In this document: in pieces, positions 16,350-23,046 of the stretch
Position numbering within the stretch: position 1 is the first letter of the stretch
How the letters are laid out: each line of letters opens with the position of its first letter
NCBI GenBank assembly: GCA_964650405.1
Contig: CAZYTO010000022.1
Span: forward strand, 1-31,494
DNA from: CAZYTO01 sp964650405
GTDB taxonomy: Bacteria > Acidobacteriota > Thermoanaerobaculia > Gp7-AA8
Direction of reading: 5' to 3'
Length of the DNA: 31,494 nt
Position numbers and translations under genes: made by a program
The notes under the pieces: model-generated
Told to the model about the DNA's origin: nothing
What the model saw: the letters and a program-made list of their open reading frames with translations, nothing else
Database searches by the model: none

Positions 16350-17822
16350 ATGACCACTTTGCCCATCCCGTTCGACCATTCTTCCGGCGCTCCCTTCTAC
16401 CGGCAGATCTACGATGGCTACCGGGCCGCCATCCTCTCCGGGCAGCTCCGGCCGGGCGAGCGACTGCCGTCCAGCCGCGCCCTGGCCACGGAGCTGGGCA
16501 TCTCGCGGCTGCCGGTGGTCTATGCCTTCGAACAGCTCCTGCATGAAGGCTACATCGAGGGGAGGAGCGGCTCGGGCACATTCGTCAAGGAGACCATTCC
16601 GGACGAGCTGACCATTCCGGTCGACAGGCCCGCGGACGCGCCCGCAGCCAAGCCGCGGACGGTGACGTGGCCGCGGCAGGCCATCGACTTCGCTCCTTTT
16701 AAAGTCAGCCTCCCGGCGCTCGACCGCTTCCCCCTCACGCTCTGGTCGCGGCTGGTGGCGCGGCACGCCAAGAAGCTGACCATCGAGACGATGGCTTACG
16801 GCGACCCCGCCGGCCACGGCCCGCTTCGGGAGGCCATCGCCGACTACCTCCGTACCGCCCGCGCCGTGCGCTGCGATGCCGGGCAGGTCCTCATCGTTTC
16901 CGGATCGCAGATGGTCCTCCAGATCTGCGCGCTGGCGCTGCTGCCGCGAGGCAGGAGCGTGTGCATGGAGGAGCCGGGCTATCCCGGTGCGCGTGATGCG
17001 CTGCAGCGCGCCGGCGCGCGCATCGTCCCCGTCGGTGTCGACGACGAGGGTATCGACGTCGAAGCGCTCGCCGCCCGGGGCCGCGACGTGCGGGCCGTCT
17101 ATGTCACGCCGTCGCATCAATACCCGCTCGGCGTCCCCATGACCGCCTCCCGCCGCCTGGCCCTGCTGGAGTGGGCGCGCCGGAGCGGCTCGTGGATTCT
17201 CGAGGACGACTACGACAGCGAGTACCGCTACGCGAGCCGCCCCCTGAGCGCGCTCCAGGGACTCGACGCTTCCGAGCGGGTCATCTACATCGGCACGTTC
17301 AGCAAGGTGCTCTTCCCCGCCCTGCGCATCGGCTACGTCGTGGTCCCGCGGCCGCTCGTCGATACTTTTCGCACCATCCGGGAGTCGCTCGACATCTTCC
17401 AGCCGTCGCTCGAGCAACTCGTCGTGACCGAGTTCCTGCGCGAGGGTCACTTCGCCCGCCACATCCGCCGCATGCGGGCGCTCTACCACAAGCGCCGCGA
17501 CGCGCTGCTCGCTGCGCTCCACGAATACGCCCCGGAGCTCGAGCCGTACAACAGCGACGCCGGCCTGCACCTCACCGCCTTTCTCCCGGAAGGCATGGAC
17601 GACGTTACCGTCTCTGAGGAAGCGGCCCGGCGCGGGATCAGCGCGGCGGCGCTCTCCACGTGCTACGCCGGAACCGACCCGCGCCACGGCCTCATCCTCG
17701 GCTTCGGCGGCGCCAGCGAGCGCCGCATCCGCGCCGCGGCGAAGAAGCTGGGAGAGGTGCTGGAGGAGTGCCGCACTGACCACCGCATCGCCGCTCCCCG
17801 CGTGCGGGAGAGCGCCGGTTGA
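16350..17822 (+). CDS. MocR/PdxR-type PLP-dependent transcriptional regulator
   Basis: This 490-residue protein has an N-terminal GntR winged helix at about 15-85 (FYRQIYDGYRAAILSGQLRP; GERLPSSRALATELGISRL; GYIEGRSGSGTFV). A linker follows, then a fold-type I aminotransferase domain from about 130. The PLP lysine is K319 in TFSKVLFPALRIGYV, preceded by ILEDDYDSEYRY, which carries the usual Asp/Tyr cofactor contacts. MocR proteins bind PLP or an amino-acid derivative and control vitamin B6, GABA, taurine or cell-wall genes. No PLP-synthesis genes are nearby, so its target is unclear; the divergent DUF1579-like gene is the simplest candidate. The stop overlaps the trmL start. Confidence 0.9.
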   Translation: MTTLPIPFDHSSGAPFYRQIYDGYRAAILSGQLRPGERLPSSRALATELGISRLPVVYAFEQLLHEGYIEGRSGSGTFVKETIPDELTIPVDRPADAPAAKPRTVTWPRQAIDFAPFKVSLPALDRFPLTLWSRLVARHAKKLTIETMAYGDPAGHGPLREAIADYLRTARAVRCDAGQVLIVSGSQMVLQICALALLPRGRSVCMEEPGYPGARDALQRAGARIVPVGVDDEGIDVEALAARGRDVRAVYVTPSHQYPLGVPMTASRRLALLEWARRSGSWILEDDYDSEYRYASRPLSALQGLDASERVIYIGTFSKVLFPALRIGYVVVPRPLVDTFRTIRESLDIFQPSLEQLVVTEFLREGHFARHIRRMRALYHKRRDALLAALHEYAPELEPYNSDAGLHLTAFLPEGMDDVTVSEEAARRGISAAALSTCYAGTDPRHGLILGFGGASERRIRAAAKKLGEVLEECRTDHRIAAPRVRESAG

Positions 17823-18283
17823 GCCCCGCCTCGCTGCACGTCGTTCTCGTCGAGCCGGAGATTCACTGGAACACCGGCAACGCCGGCCGCTCCTGCCTCG
17901 CCGCCGGTGCCGAGTTGCACCTGATTCAGCCGCTGGGCTTTTCGCTCGGCGAGCGCGAGGTGAAGCGCGCCGGCCTCGATTACTGGGAGCACGTGCCCTG
18001 GCGGCTCTGGCCGGACTGGAGCTCGTTCGAGGCGCTCCTGCCGCAATTCGGCGAGCCGTTCTTCTTCACCACCAAGGCCACGCAACCGTATTGGGACGCG
18101 CACTTCGGTGAACGAACGGTCCTCATCTTCGGACCCGAGACGCGCGGCCTGCCCGACGCGCTCCTCGCACGCTATGCCCCGCGCACCTTCCGCATTCCCA
18201 TGTACTCGGAGCATGTCCGTTCCCTCAACCTGTCCACGAGCGTAGGCATCGCCCTCTACGAGGTCCTGCGGCAGCGCGCCTGA
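17819..18283 (+). CDS. trmL: tRNA (cytidine/uridine-34 2'-O)-methyltransferase TrmL
   Basis: This 154-residue protein is a minimal SPOUT (SpoU-family) methyltransferase. It shows all family signatures: EPEIHWNTGNAGRSCLA near the start, LIFGPETRGLP in the middle and IPMYSEHVRSLNLSTSVGIA at the knotted C-terminus that binds S-adenosylmethionine. TrmL methylates the ribose of the wobble nucleotide in leucine tRNAs. The start is TTG at 17819, overlapping the MocR stop (TTGA). There is no ATG or GTG before the first conserved strand, so a coupled TTG start is likely. Confidence 0.93.
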   Translation: MSPASLHVVLVEPEIHWNTGNAGRSCLAAGAELHLIQPLGFSLGEREVKRAGLDYWEHVPWRLWPDWSSFEALLPQFGEPFFFTTKATQPYWDAHFGERTVLIFGPETRGLPDALLARYAPRTFRIPMYSEHVRSLNLSTSVGIALYEVLRQRA

Positions 18284-18291
18284 GCCGAGGG

Positions 18292-18308
18292 CCGAACAAT
18301 CTTGTCGG
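18292..18308. repeat. Short imperfect hairpin between convergent genes
   Basis: CCGAACAA and TTGTCGG pair with one bulged A across a 2-nt loop in the 40-bp gap between trmL and the membrane protein gene. The sequence resembles ACAATCCTGTCC at 11329-11340. Confidence 0.35.
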
Positions 18309-18323
18309 TCTCAAGGCGGAGAG

Positions 18324-18707
18324 CTAGCTCGCCCGCAACGACCGCGCCACGAGCCCGATCCCGCCGGCCAGCAGGATGAGCATCAGGATGGTGTTGAAGA
18401 GGCTCGTCGGGCGGAAGTAGACGTCGAGGTTCGTCAGGATGCCGACGAAGATGATGATCGCCCCGCCGAACGTCAGCAGCCATCCGAGGATCGAGCGGCC
18501 GTTGAAGAAGAGCAAGCCGATGCCGAGGATCAGCGGGATCAGCGAGAACCCGAACGCGTTGTAGCCCCAGAGGTGCCAGTAGTTCGAAGTGACCGTGACC
18601 TGCTGGGCCAGTAGATAGGCACCGGCGATGGCCATCCCGAGGCCGAAGAGAAAGAGGCCGATGCCGCCGCTGGTTCCGCCTGCGCCGCGCGCTTCACTGT
18701 TCGCCAT
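18324..18707 (-). CDS. Small four-helix membrane protein, unknown function
   Basis: This 127-residue protein has a Gly-rich polar head of about 14 residues and four predicted transmembrane helices: GGIGLFLFGLGMAIAGAYLL; FGFSLIPLILGIGLLFF; ILGWLLTFGGAIIIFVGIL; LFNTILMLILLAGGIGLVA. The first pair is linked by a loop with SNYWHLWGYNAFG. I recognise no named family. The ATG at 18707 has TAGAAT 6 nt upstream (18714-18719, minus strand) and no Shine-Dalgarno sequence, pointing to a leaderless transcript. Confidence 0.75.
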   Translation of the reverse strand: MANSEARGAGGTSGGIGLFLFGLGMAIAGAYLLAQQVTVTSNYWHLWGYNAFGFSLIPLILGIGLLFFNGRSILGWLLTFGGAIIIFVGILTNLDVYFRPTSLFNTILMLILLAGGIGLVARSLRAS

Positions 18708-18713
18708 GACGCG

Positions 18714-18719
18714 ATTCTA
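18714..18719 (-). promoter_or_regulatory. TAGAAT -10-like hexamer, probable leaderless start
   Basis: On the minus strand TAGAAT ends 6 nt before the ATG at 18707, which puts the expected transcript 5' end at the start codon. Confidence 0.4.
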
Positions 18720-18803
18720 GCGATGAATTCGTGCTGCGGCACGTTCGCGCGAACGGCGACGAGCGATCACCCGCTCGCCGCTCGCCTCAACCCGCTCGAG
18801 TGC

Positions 18804-19226
18804 TCACGCATCCGCGGAGCTCGCCAGCACCGGCTTGATGTCGACGACCGGCGTGCCGTCGATCGCCTCCAGCGGACCGACCTTCAGGCGCGTTCCTTCG
18901 ATGGCCAGCACGCGCACGCGGTGCAGTCCGAGCGGGTTCGGCCGGTCGGGGGAGCGCGTGGCGAAGACGCCGGTCAGCGGGTTGCGCAGGTCGCCCCACG
19001 GATGGACTTCCAGCACGTCGCGCGCGGCCTGGTGAAACCATGTAATGAGGATGACCTCGTCGCCCTCAGTGAGACCGTGGAGCGCCGGCGCAACGTTTGG
19101 ATCGACATCGAGCCATGCGTCGGGCGCCCCTTCATAGCCCTGTTTTGGCGCCTTGTGACGGTCGGTCAGCGGGGAGTGGATGAAGCCGATCGGCTGAAGT
19201 TCGTACACACGGAGAGCTTGACACAT
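18804..19226 (-). CDS. trmO: TrmO/TsaA-family tRNA methyltransferase
   Basis: This 140-residue protein is of the TsaA/TrmO (UPF0066) family, which N6-methylates threonylcarbamoyl-adenosine 37 of threonine tRNAs using S-adenosylmethionine. Signatures: LQPIGFIHSPLTDRHKAPKQ at the N-terminus, GDEVILITWFHQA, and FATRSPDRPNPLGLHRVRVL, the conserved SAM/tRNA-binding motif. The C-terminal extension of bigger TrmO proteins is absent, as in archaeal-type forms. The ATG at 19226 is used here; GTG at 19208 (V before YELQPIG) would fit the family N-terminus better. Its start region lies inside the ArsR operator/promoter region and it is divergent from that gene. Confidence 0.88.
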   Translation of the reverse strand: MCQALRVYELQPIGFIHSPLTDRHKAPKQGYEGAPDAWLDVDPNVAPALHGLTEGDEVILITWFHQAARDVLEVHPWGDLRNPLTGVFATRSPDRPNPLGLHRVRVLAIEGTRLKVGPLEAIDGTPVVDIKPVLASSADA

Positions 19227-19246
19227 CGTAAGGTAAGTATTAACTT
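19218..19246 (+). promoter_or_regulatory. Promoter of the ArsR-SRPBCC operon
   Basis: TTGACA (19218-19223, consensus -35), a 17-bp spacer and TAACTT (19241-19246) as a weak -10. The expected transcription start is at about 19253-19254, on the GTG start codon of the ArsR gene, so the message is probably leaderless. Confidence 0.55.
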
Positions 19247-19268
19247 ACCGTTAGTGCAAACTTACGAT
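19225..19268. promoter_or_regulatory. Nested double dyad, probable ArsR operator
   Basis: The inner dyad GGTAAGT-ATTA-ACTTACC (19232-19249) is perfect. The outer dyad ATCGTAAG (19225-19232) with CTTACGAT (19261-19268) is also perfect, and the half-sites share GTAAG/CTTAC. The array covers the -10, the GTG start of the ArsR gene and the start region of trmO, so one repressor could silence both directions. Confidence 0.65.
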
Positions 19269-19562
19269 CATGCGCAGCTCAACGCCCTCGGAGACGCCAC
19301 CCGGCGGGGAATCCTGGCCGCCCTCCTCGATGGCCCGAAGGCGGTAGTCTCGATTGCTGAACAGTTTCCGGTCAGCCGGCCGGCGATTTCCCAGCATCTC
19401 CGCGTCCTGAAAGAGGCCAAGCTCGTGGTCGACGTCCCCTCCGGAGCCAGGCGGCTCTACCAGCTCAACCCAGAAGGATTCGACGCCCTGCGCCGGTACT
19501 GCGACCAGTTCTGGACGCAGGCGCTGCTCGCATTCAAATCAAAAGTGGAGGAAGAAGAATGA
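19254..19562 (+). CDS. ArsR-family transcriptional repressor
   Basis: This 102-residue compact ArsR winged helix begins at GTG: VQTYDHAQLNALGDATRRGI. The helix-turn-helix is VSIAEQFPVSRPAISQHLRV and the wing is VVDVPSGARRLYQLN. It has no ArsR-type metal-binding CxC, so it belongs to the non-metal group that is typically cotranscribed with SRPBCC/AHSA1 genes. The longer in-frame extension upstream is rejected because it runs through trmO in reverse. A -35/-10 and a nested dyad overlap the start. The next start codon overlaps its stop by 4 nt (ATGA). Confidence 0.9.
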   Translation: MQTYDHAQLNALGDATRRGILAALLDGPKAVVSIAEQFPVSRPAISQHLRVLKEAKLVVDVPSGARRLYQLNPEGFDALRRYCDQFWTQALLAFKSKVEEEE

Positions 19563-20056
19563 CCGCCCTCGAAACGACTCCCGCCACAGACATCCCGGTC
19601 CGCAAGAGCATCACCGTGCGCGCAAGCGTGGAACGCTCGTTCCGCGTTTTCACCGACCAGATCGACACCTGGTGGCCGCGCACCCATCACATCGGGAAGG
19701 TGCCGATGAAGAAAACGATCGTCGAGAGCCGGGCCGGCGGCCGCTGCTACTCGGAGCAGGTCGACGGCAGCGAGTGCGACTGGGGCACGGTCCTGGTCTG
19801 GGAGCCGCCGCGCCGCTTCGTGATGGCCTGGCAGATCGACCATACGTGGGGCTACCAGCCCGACCTCGCCAAGTCCAGCGAGGTGGAAGTGATCTTCACA
19901 CCCACCGCCGACGGTGGCACGCAGGTCGATCTCGAGCACCGCTTCTTCGACCGCATGGGAGCGGGCGGCGAAGCCATGCGCGTCGCCGTGGGCAACCCGG
20001 GCGGCTGGGGCAGCCTGCTGCAGCTCTTCGCCGAGCGCGCGGAGGGAACCGAGTGA
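19559..20056 (+). CDS. SRPBCC/AHSA1-like ligand-binding protein
   Basis: This 165-residue protein has the helix-grip fold of the START/SRPBCC superfamily: KSITVRASVERSFRVFTDQI, then DTWWPRTHHIG, then SECDWGTVLVWEPPRRFVMA, ending in the long helix GGEAMRVAVGNPGGWGSLLQ. These proteins bind hydrophobic ligands. When coded after a small ArsR regulator they are usually under its control. The start has AGGAAG upstream and overlaps the ArsR stop; the stop overlaps the next ATG (TGATG). The ligand is not known. Confidence 0.88.
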   Translation: MTALETTPATDIPVRKSITVRASVERSFRVFTDQIDTWWPRTHHIGKVPMKKTIVESRAGGRCYSEQVDGSECDWGTVLVWEPPRRFVMAWQIDHTWGYQPDLAKSSEVEVIFTPTADGGTQVDLEHRFFDRMGAGGEAMRVAVGNPGGWGSLLQLFAERAEGTE

Positions 20057-20469
20057 TGAAGGCCACGCTGCTCTATCGCATCGCGGCCGGGCTCCTTCTC
20101 TTCTTCGCCCTTGGCCACACCTTCGGCTTTCTTCGATTCAAGCCGCCCAACCCGGCAGGGATCGAGGTCCGCGATGCGATGGAGCGCGTGCACTTCGACG
20201 TAGCCGGCCAGACCTTCAGCTACGGTGGCTTCTACCGCGGCTTCGGCCTGACCATCACCGTCTACCTGCTGTTCCTGGCCGTCCTGGCGTGGCAGCTCGG
20301 GACGCCTGCCGCCGCCCGCACACCCGACCTCGCCACTCTGGAATGGTCGCTCGTCGTCGTGCAGGTGGCGACACTCGTTCTGAGCTTCCTGTACTTCTCG
20401 ATGATCCCGACGATCCTCTCAGCGCTCCTGACCATCTGCCTGGCCTGGGCGGCGTGGATCCGCCGATGA
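20056..20469 (+). CDS. Four-helix membrane protein, third gene of ArsR operon
   Basis: This 137-residue protein is nearly all membrane helix: LLYRIAAGLLLFFALGHTFG, then a periplasmic-type loop with MERVHFDVAGQTFSYGGFYR, then TITVYLLFLAVLAWQLG, LVVVQVATLVLSFLYFSMI and ILSALLTICLAWAAW. The GHTFGFLRF loop motif recurs in uncharacterised small membrane proteins of this type. It is probably translationally coupled to the SRPBCC gene, so it likely acts in the same ligand response. Function unknown. Confidence 0.8.
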   Translation: MKATLLYRIAAGLLLFFALGHTFGFLRFKPPNPAGIEVRDAMERVHFDVAGQTFSYGGFYRGFGLTITVYLLFLAVLAWQLGTPAAARTPDLATLEWSLVVVQVATLVLSFLYFSMIPTILSALLTICLAWAAWIRR

Positions 20470-20479
20470 CGCGTAGACC

Positions 20480-20510
20480 GGGGTTCAGCACGACGCAGGT
20501 CGTGCCTTAC
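20480..20510 (+). repeat. Dispersed palindromic repeat, copy B
   Basis: GGGGTTC then GCACGAC-GCAG-GTCGTGC (20488-20505, perfect 7-bp arms), then CTTAC. It matches copy A (5348-5380, opposite strand) across GGGGTTC, GCACGACGCAG, TCGTGCC and TAC. It again separates two convergent genes, ending at 20469 and 20530. Confidence 0.75.
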
Positions 20511-20529
20511 GTTCCCCGCGGAGCGCCGG

Positions 20530-21240
20530 CTATGCCGACGCCCCTTGCATCTCCGCCAGCGCCATTTCCAGTGCCGCGCTCTTGAGTTGTTCCTGCTCCG
20601 AGAGATGTTCCACCTCGGCCTGCCGTTGCGCCGACGCGGTCAGCTCGCGCTGGCCGAGGATGCAGGACCATACAAGGAAGACATCCTCGAACACCACCCA
20701 TCCCGCGTGCTCCAGGAAGCGCCACCACTCCGCGTTGGCGATGCCGTAGACCGACTCCGGCCAGAAAATGCCGCGCAGAAAGTGATCGGCGGCCACGACG
20801 ACGGTGGCTGTGATCAGCACGGGCCAGTCGAGATAGAAGGCCAGGAAGGCCAGCGAGCCGAAGACATGGAAGTGCGTCTCGATCCTCCCGCCGGTAAGGT
20901 GAATCAGAAGCGCCGACGAGAGCATCTGCGACGCTGCGATGACGTGACGCGTGATCGTCGCGCCCGGCTTGAGGAGCGCCAGCAGGATCGGAAGGACGAT
21001 GATCCCACCACCGCCGAGCACCGCCACCCAGACGTGCATGTGGAGGACGTGAACCTTCCCTTCCCATGCATAGGGTGACACGGTGAGCGCGCCGGCGATC
21101 CCGGCCACGTACTGCACGATCAGAAGGACCGCGAACATCCGGTCCACGCGAGCCCGCCGCGCATGGAGCTGCTCGTCGCGCAACTGCAGGGCACGTGTGC
21201 CGGTAGCCGGGTTGGTTTCGCTCATTGCCGCGTCATTCAT
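20530..21240 (-). CDS. Stand-alone membrane sensor module without output domain
   Basis: This 236-residue protein has about five or six transmembrane segments and clustered histidines: VLHMHVWVAVLGGGGI (about 65-80), LIHLTGGRIETHFHVFGSLA (112-131) and ADHFLRGIFWPESVYGI (151-167). I know this sequence pattern as the N-terminal sensor of histidine kinases and other signalling proteins. Here a short coiled coil (residues of about 200-230) ends at a stop where a kinase domain would normally begin. AGGAGG 5 nt before the ATG at 21240 sets the start. It is the last gene of an operon with the RedB-like protein. The paired His residues could bind a metal or heme; that is inference. Confidence 0.78.
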   Translation of the reverse strand: MNDAAMSETNPATGTRALQLRDEQLHARRARVDRMFAVLLIVQYVAGIAGALTVSPYAWEGKVHVLHMHVWVAVLGGGGIIVLPILLALLKPGATITRHVIAASQMLSSALLIHLTGGRIETHFHVFGSLAFLAFYLDWPVLITATVVVAADHFLRGIFWPESVYGIANAEWWRFLEHAGWVVFEDVFLVWSCILGQRELTASAQRQAEVEHLSEQEQLKSAALEMALAEMQGASA

Positions 21241-21253
21241 ATGCCCCTCCTCG

Positions 21254-21853
21254 TCAATGCCTGATGGCGCAACCGAATACGGGATGCTCTCCGTTGCCGC
21301 TCCCCGTTCTCACGATCTGCATCACGCCCGCGCTGCCGCTGTTGAATCCGGCGTGTCCGCGCAGGAGCGTGATTCCGCCGGAAAACCGCAGCCGGCCGTC
21401 GCCGTCGTAGAGGAACGTCTGGCCGGACGTGAAACCCTGAAAAACGTCTGCCTCATGACCGTCCGGATCGAGAACGATGTGTGTTCGGGGAAGCCTCGCC
21501 GCGGCGGTGAAGACGCCGGTCTGCTCCCATCCCGCCGGGAATTCGCTCGGGCGGTAGACCACGACGTACGTACCGAGTGACGCCGGCGACTTCTCGATGA
21601 TGCGGCGGAGCTCTTCGATGCTGGCCTTGCTGCAGGAGCAATGAGGGTGGACCAGCATGACCAGCCGCCACTCGCCCGCGGTGCGCGGAATCCGGCTCGC
21701 CGGCGGCCACGACGACAATGCGTCGGCCTGCCTGCCGGGTGTGGCCTCGAATCGCCGGACGGCGCGAACCATCGCTCCGACCGTGACCGCCCACACGATG
21801 GCCGCGGCGACGAGCGCCGTGGTGACGATACCGCGACGAACGCGCATCCTCAT
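21254..21853 (-). CDS. RedB-like thioredoxin-fold membrane-anchored protein
   Basis: This 199-residue protein has an N-terminal membrane anchor (TTALVAAAIVWAVTVGAMVR) and a thioredoxin-like exported domain. The active-site region reads RLVMLVHPHCSCSKASIEEL, with CxC (C72, C74) instead of CxxC. VVVYRPSEFPAGW and HIVLDPDGHEADVFQG, then TFLYDGDGRLRFSGGITLLR, complete the fold. Such proteins are often labelled RedB, but their substrate is unknown. The ATG at 21853 overlaps the stop of the small gene upstream (ATGA), and the sensor gene follows after 13 nt. The operon layout suggests a periplasmic redox signal linked to the sensor. Confidence 0.8.
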   Translation of the reverse strand: MRMRVRRGIVTTALVAAAIVWAVTVGAMVRAVRRFEATPGRQADALSSWPPASRIPRTAGEWRLVMLVHPHCSCSKASIEELRRIIEKSPASLGTYVVVYRPSEFPAGWEQTGVFTAAARLPRTHIVLDPDGHEADVFQGFTSGQTFLYDGDGRLRFSGGITLLRGHAGFNSGSAGVMQIVRTGSGNGEHPVFGCAIRH

Positions 21854-22026
21854 TTCTGCTTCAATGCCTCCAGTGCGGAAATGGCCTGGTGATCGCGTTC
21901 GAACTTGATCCGCCCGCCGGTGAGCAACTGGATCCGGTCCGACAGAGGAATGGTCAGAAAATCACTCGGCGACACCCGCACGACTTTCCCGTCCGGATAG
22001 TGCACGATGGCCAGATCGAAGTTCAT
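21850..22026 (-). CDS. 58-residue small protein leading the RedB operon
   Basis: The protein starts MNFDLAIVHYPDGKVVRVSP and continues to RIQLLTGGRIKFERD, ending in EALKQK. It is a compact alpha/beta sequence with no signal peptide, so it should be cytoplasmic. GAGAGG about 8 nt upstream and good codon bias support coding. It overlaps redB by 4 nt and has a good promoter upstream (22064-22092). I do not recognise a named family. Confidence 0.72.
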   Translation of the reverse strand: MNFDLAIVHYPDGKVVRVSPSDFLTIPLSDRIQLLTGGRIKFERDHQAISALEALKQK

Positions 22027-22063
22027 CGTGGGCGCCTCTCTGCTGAATTGTGGGGGTCAGGAG

Positions 22064-22092
22064 AGTGTAGGCCTGTCCGGCTCCGTTGGCAA
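22064..22092 (-). promoter_or_regulatory. Promoter of the small protein-RedB-sensor operon
   Basis: On the minus strand: TTGCCA (22087-22092) as -35, an exact 17-bp spacer and TACACT (22064-22069) as -10. The expected transcript starts at about 22057, giving a leader of about 30 nt before the ATG at 22026. Confidence 0.55.
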
Positions 22093-22255
22093 CGCGCAAG
22101 TGTTTGAAGCGTAAAGCTTTAATGATACCGTGACGGACCTGCCGCCTTACCGCTGTCAGCGTGATCCTACGGTGACGGGCCGTCGCTTCGACCCCTGGAA
22201 CTACGGCGCTCATTTTCCGTATCCACTCAGGCACCAGCGACCGAGGAGAGCGGCC

Positions 22256-22972
22256 ATGAGCTCGACGATGAATCCGGGAAGACGCGCAGGCCTGCTGTAC
22301 CTGATCATGGGGCTCCCCGCTCCCTTCGCCCTGATCTACGTCCCCGGTCTCCTGATGGTGCACGGAAACGCGGCGGCCACAGCGCAGCACATTGCTGCGA
22401 ACCAGAACCTCCTGCGCCTCGCCATCACCGGCCAGCTCTTCTCGCAGATCCTCTTCATCTTCACGGTTCTCGCCTTGTACGACCTGCTCAAGGGAGTCGA
22501 TCCGCGGCACGCCTCGCTCATGAAGATTCTGGTCCTGATCTCGATCCCCATTGCGCTTCTCAACGAGGTGAACGCCATCGCCGCGCTCGAGCTCGTGCGC
22601 AACGCTGACCTCCTGTCCGCATTCGCGAGCCCTCAGCGCGACGCCCTGGCCACGCTGTTCCTCAAACTGCACAGCGAGGGTTTCAGCGTCACGCAGATCT
22701 TCTGGGGCCTCTGGCTCTTTCCCCTCGGCCTGCTGGTCTACCGATCGGGCTTCATTCCCCGCATCCTCGGTGCCCTCTTGATCGTCAATTCCTTCGCCTA
22801 TCCCCTGGAGACGCTCACCTTCCTCTTCCAGCCGCGGTGGGGACACGCCGTCGGCCAGTGGATGCTGCTGCCGCAACTCGGCGAGCTGTGGTTCATCCTC
22901 TGGTTGCTGATCAAGGGGGCGGTCCCGAGGAACAATGCCCTTCCTCCTTCATCCTCGAGCCCCGTCCCGTGA
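22256..22972 (+). CDS. DUF4386 family membrane protein
   Basis: This 238-residue protein has GAGGAG at 22242-22247 before the ATG. It opens MSSTMNPGRRAGLLYLIMGL, the usual DUF4386 start, and has about six membrane segments. Conserved spots are QLFSQILFIFTVLALYDLL, SIPIALLNEVNAIAALEL and FWGLWLFPLGLLVYRSGFIP. Function is unknown for the family. The in-frame extension to 22130 lacks support. It is divergent from the RedB operon. Confidence 0.88.
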   Translation: MSSTMNPGRRAGLLYLIMGLPAPFALIYVPGLLMVHGNAAATAQHIAANQNLLRLAITGQLFSQILFIFTVLALYDLLKGVDPRHASLMKILVLISIPIALLNEVNAIAALELVRNADLLSAFASPQRDALATLFLKLHSEGFSVTQIFWGLWLFPLGLLVYRSGFIPRILGALLIVNSFAYPLETLTFLFQPRWGHAVGQWMLLPQLGELWFILWLLIKGAVPRNNALPPSSSSPVP

Positions 22973-23046
22973 TGCCGATGTCGCACTCATTTCGCGCGCA
23001 TGGGACAAGTGGCCGGAGTTTCACAGCCCGTAGCCCGACCCGTCAG

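Noticed and set aside
18723..19253. In-frame upstream extension of the ArsR gene
   Set aside because: It runs through trmO in reverse and past a TTGACA promoter; family length and the dyad point to the GTG at 19254.
22130..22255. Longer DUF4386 start
   Set aside because: The family N-terminus begins at 22256, which has GAGGAG at the right distance.
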